DNA of 41,010 nt from assembly GCA_017434855.1 (NCBI GenBank), contig JAFRUA010000060.1:1-41010 (forward strand). The letters run 5' to 3'. Position numbers and translations under genes: made by a program. Below the pieces are notes generated by a model, which ran no database searches, had not been told where the DNA came from, and was given only the letters and a program-made list of their open reading frames with translations. The DNA is from Clostridia bacterium. GTDB taxonomy: Bacteria; Bacillota; Clostridia; Oscillospirales; Acutalibacteraceae. The stretch's first letter is position 1. Every line of letters begins with the position of its first letter. Of this stretch, positions 39,730-41,010 are shown in pieces.

Positions 39730-39778
39730 TAAGGGGTTAAGGGAATAAGGAATTGAGGGATTAAGGGATTTGAGGGAG
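39730..39778. repeat. Degenerate octamer array upstream of gpmI
   Basis: The units are TAAGGGGT, TAAGGGAA, TAAGGAAT, TGAGGGAT and TAAGGGAT (39730-39769, five units of 8), then a one-base slip and TGAGGGAG. It fills the space between the tpiA terminator and the gpmI ribosome site. Confidence 0.7.
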
Positions 39779-39780
39779 GC

Positions 39781-39825
39781 AAAAAAAGAGGAAAGAGTGG
39801 AGAAAAAATCTCAATTCTCCACTCT
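39781..39825 (-). terminator. Terminator of tpiA, overlapping a heptamer array
   Basis: The 10-bp stem AGAGTGGAGA/TCTCCACTCT (39794-39803 and 39816-39825) is followed on the minus strand by a long T-rich run to 39781. Its right arm lies inside a degenerate 7-nt array, 39805-39839 (CAATTCT, CCACTCT, CCATTCT, CAATTGA preceded by AAAATCT). Confidence 0.8.
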
Positions 39826-39840
39826 CCATTCTCAATTGAT

Positions 39841-40611
39841 TCAGCCTTCGCTGGCCGCCTTGACGATGACGGAAAAGTCCGCTGCTTTCAGCGAAGCGCC
39901 ACCGATCAGGCCGCCGTCCACATTGACCTTGGAGACAAGCTCTTCGGCGTTCTTGGCGTTCATGGAACCGCCATACTGCACGGTGACGGTCTCTGCCGCG
40001 TCAGCGCCGTATGCTTCCGCGATGGCGGCGCGCACAAAGCCGTTGCCCTCGTCTGCCTGGTCGGCCGTTGCTGTGACGCCGGTACCGATGGCCCACACGG
40101 GCTCATAGGCGATGATGACGTTTTTAAGCTGTTCTTTGGTGACGTTCGTCAGCGCCATCTTGGTCTGGTACTTCAAAAGGGTTTCGGTATAGCCGAGCTC
40201 ACGCTGCTCCAGCGTTTCGCCCACGCAGATGATCGCCTTCAGGCCGGCGTTCAGCGCGGCAAGTGAGCGCAGGTTGACGGTCTGGTCGGTCTCGCCGAAA
40301 TACTGACGGCGTTCACTGTGGCCGATGACGACGTATTCCACGCCGGAGGCAACCAGCATGTCTGCGGACACTTCGCCGGTGTAGGCGCCGGAGGCCTTGA
40401 AATGGACGTTTTCGGCACCGATCTTGATGTTGCTGCCCTTGGCGGCTTCCACCGCGGCGGCGATATCGACAAACGGGACGCACAGAACGACCTCGCAGTC
40501 GGCGCCGGCAACCAGCGGCTTCATCTCGTTGATGAGTGCGGTGGTCTGGGCGGGGGTGTTGTTCATTTTCCAGTTGCCGGCGATGACGGCTTTACGGACG
40601 GACTTTTTCAT
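39841..40611 (-). CDS. tpiA: Triosephosphate isomerase
   Basis: The protein has 256 residues from ATG 40611 (GAAAGG nine bases upstream; TTG three codons earlier is not used). It interconverts dihydroxyacetone phosphate and glyceraldehyde 3-phosphate. AGNWKMN holds the catalytic Asn and Lys, VIGHSERRQYF the catalytic His, AYEPVWAIGTG the catalytic Glu and phosphate loop 6, and QYGGSMN and GGLIGGASL the remaining phosphate-binding turns. It lies between pgk and gpmI, the usual glycolytic order. Its substrate DHAP is also that of the methylglyoxal synthase encoded at 11.3-11.7 kb. Confidence 0.97.
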   Translation of the reverse strand: MKKSVRKAVIAGNWKMNNTPAQTTALINEMKPLVAGADCEVVLCVPFVDIAAAVEAAKGSNIKIGAENVHFKASGAYTGEVSADMLVASGVEYVVIGHSERRQYFGETDQTVNLRSLAALNAGLKAIICVGETLEQRELGYTETLLKYQTKMALTNVTKEQLKNVIIAYEPVWAIGTGVTATADQADEGNGFVRAAIAEAYGADAAETVTVQYGGSMNAKNAEELVSKVNVDGGLIGGASLKAADFSVIVKAASEG

Positions 40612-40641
40612 AACTAACAACCTTTCTGTTTTATATGAATA

Positions 40642-40676
40642 CTAACAGCTAACTGCTGACTGCTGACCGCTGATCG
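40642..40676. repeat. Array of five heptamers between pgk and tpiA
   Basis: The units are CTAACAG, CTAACTG, CTGACTG, CTGACCG and CTGATCG, exactly 35 nt without gaps, each differing from the next by one or two bases. It lies 14 bp from the pgk stop and would be in the pgk-tpiA mRNA. Confidence 0.8.
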
Positions 40677-40690
40677 TTTCGCGCAGCGGA

Positions 40691-41010
40691 TCAATCCTTG
40701 TCGTTGAGTGCCGCAACGCCCGGCAGCTCCTTGCCCTCAAGGAACTCAAGGGACGCGCCGCCGCCGGTGGAGATGTGGCTCATCTTATCGCCCAGGCCCA
40801 TCTGATTCACGGCCGCCGCGCTGTCGCCGCCGCCGATGATGGTGATGGCGTCGCTCTCCGCCATTGCGGTCGCGATGGCCAGGGTACCCTTGGCGAAGTC
40901 GGCCTTCTCAAACACGCCCATTGGTCCGTTCCAGACGATGGTCTTGGCATCCTTGATGGCCGCGCTGAAGAGCTTGATTGTCTCGGGTCCGATGTCAAGG
41001 CCCTGCCAGC
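40691..41010 (-). CDS. pgk: Phosphoglycerate kinase, C-terminal part (runs off the right edge)
   Basis: About the last 106 residues are present; the start lies beyond the window. The visible part has ETIKLF, the NGPMGVFE motif, the nucleotide-binding [11 protein letters not shown], and the C-terminal [19 protein letters not shown] with [10 protein letters not shown], all characteristic of PGK. It makes ATP from 1,3-bisphosphoglycerate. It is upstream of tpiA in the same direction, 79 bp apart, with a five-heptamer array and no clear terminator between. Confidence 0.96.
   Translation of the reverse strand, partial: WQGLDIGPETIKLFSAAIKDAKTIVWNGPMGVFEKADFAKGTLAIATAMAESDAITIIGGGDSAAAVNQMGLGDKMSHISTGGGASLEFLEGKELPGVAALNDKD

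Overview
The window looks like a chromosomal segment of a Gram-positive anaerobe of the Clostridia, probably an Oscillospirales/Ruminococcaceae-type gut bacterium. The reasons are T-box leaders on hisS-aspS and ilvBN, strong AGGAGG ribosome sites, sigma-A promoters with 17-bp spacers, an mreBCD-PBP2-MinD operon, an FtsEX-M23 operon, and many secreted proteins with near-identical MKK-LS-LL signal peptides. Coding DNA is GC-rich. One short AT-rich island at about 17.3-18.3 kb stands out as foreign.

Layout, left to right. (1) 1-200: a strong leftward promoter and structured leader, most likely of an rRNA operon lying beyond the left edge. (2) 0.4-7.6 kb, minus strand: a secreted-protein cluster holding two tandem CotH-type kinase-fold proteins, an alkaline phosphatase, two Ig-like proteins and a small exported protein. 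(3) 7.6-11.8 kb: aspS, hisS with a T-box leader and unusual tandem repeats, and mgsA. (4) 11.9-17.2 kb: the mreB-mreC-mreD-PBP2-minD cell-shape operon. (5) 17.3-18.3 kb: the 3' end of a phage head gene carrying a toxin-like domain, overlapped by a 50-codon immunity-like gene. (6) 18.3-20.9 kb, plus strand: two secreted alpha/beta hydrolases. (7) 21-23.5 kb: ilvB-ilvN with a T-box leader. (8) 23.5-30.5 kb: a CDP-glycerol glycerophosphotransferase-like gene, two tandem coiled-coil M23 peptidases, ftsX, ftsE and a CdaR-type regulator. (9) 31-35.9 kb, plus strand: topB, GNAT, alpha/beta hydrolase, NUDIX, nitroreductase and a PNPOx-fold gene. (10) 36-41 kb, minus strand: pgk (partial), tpiA and gpmI, followed by two secreted proteins with Ig-like and InlB-type domains.

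How the parts work together: MreBCD/PBP2 and FtsEX/M23 are the elongation and division-linked murein hydrolysis machinery. The FtsEX gene order fits the EnvC/PcsB principle, in which an ABC transporter-like complex gates an exported hydrolase or activator. The secreted genes tend to occur as tandem paralogous pairs (CotH x2, Ig-like x2, M23 x2, hydrolase x2). Several secreted proteins end in a short aromatic amphipathic tail of unknown role. Short intergenic arrays built as about five 7- or 8-nt units recur beside hisS, tpiA, gpmI and pgk. No tRNA gene, CRISPR array or transposase was recognised.
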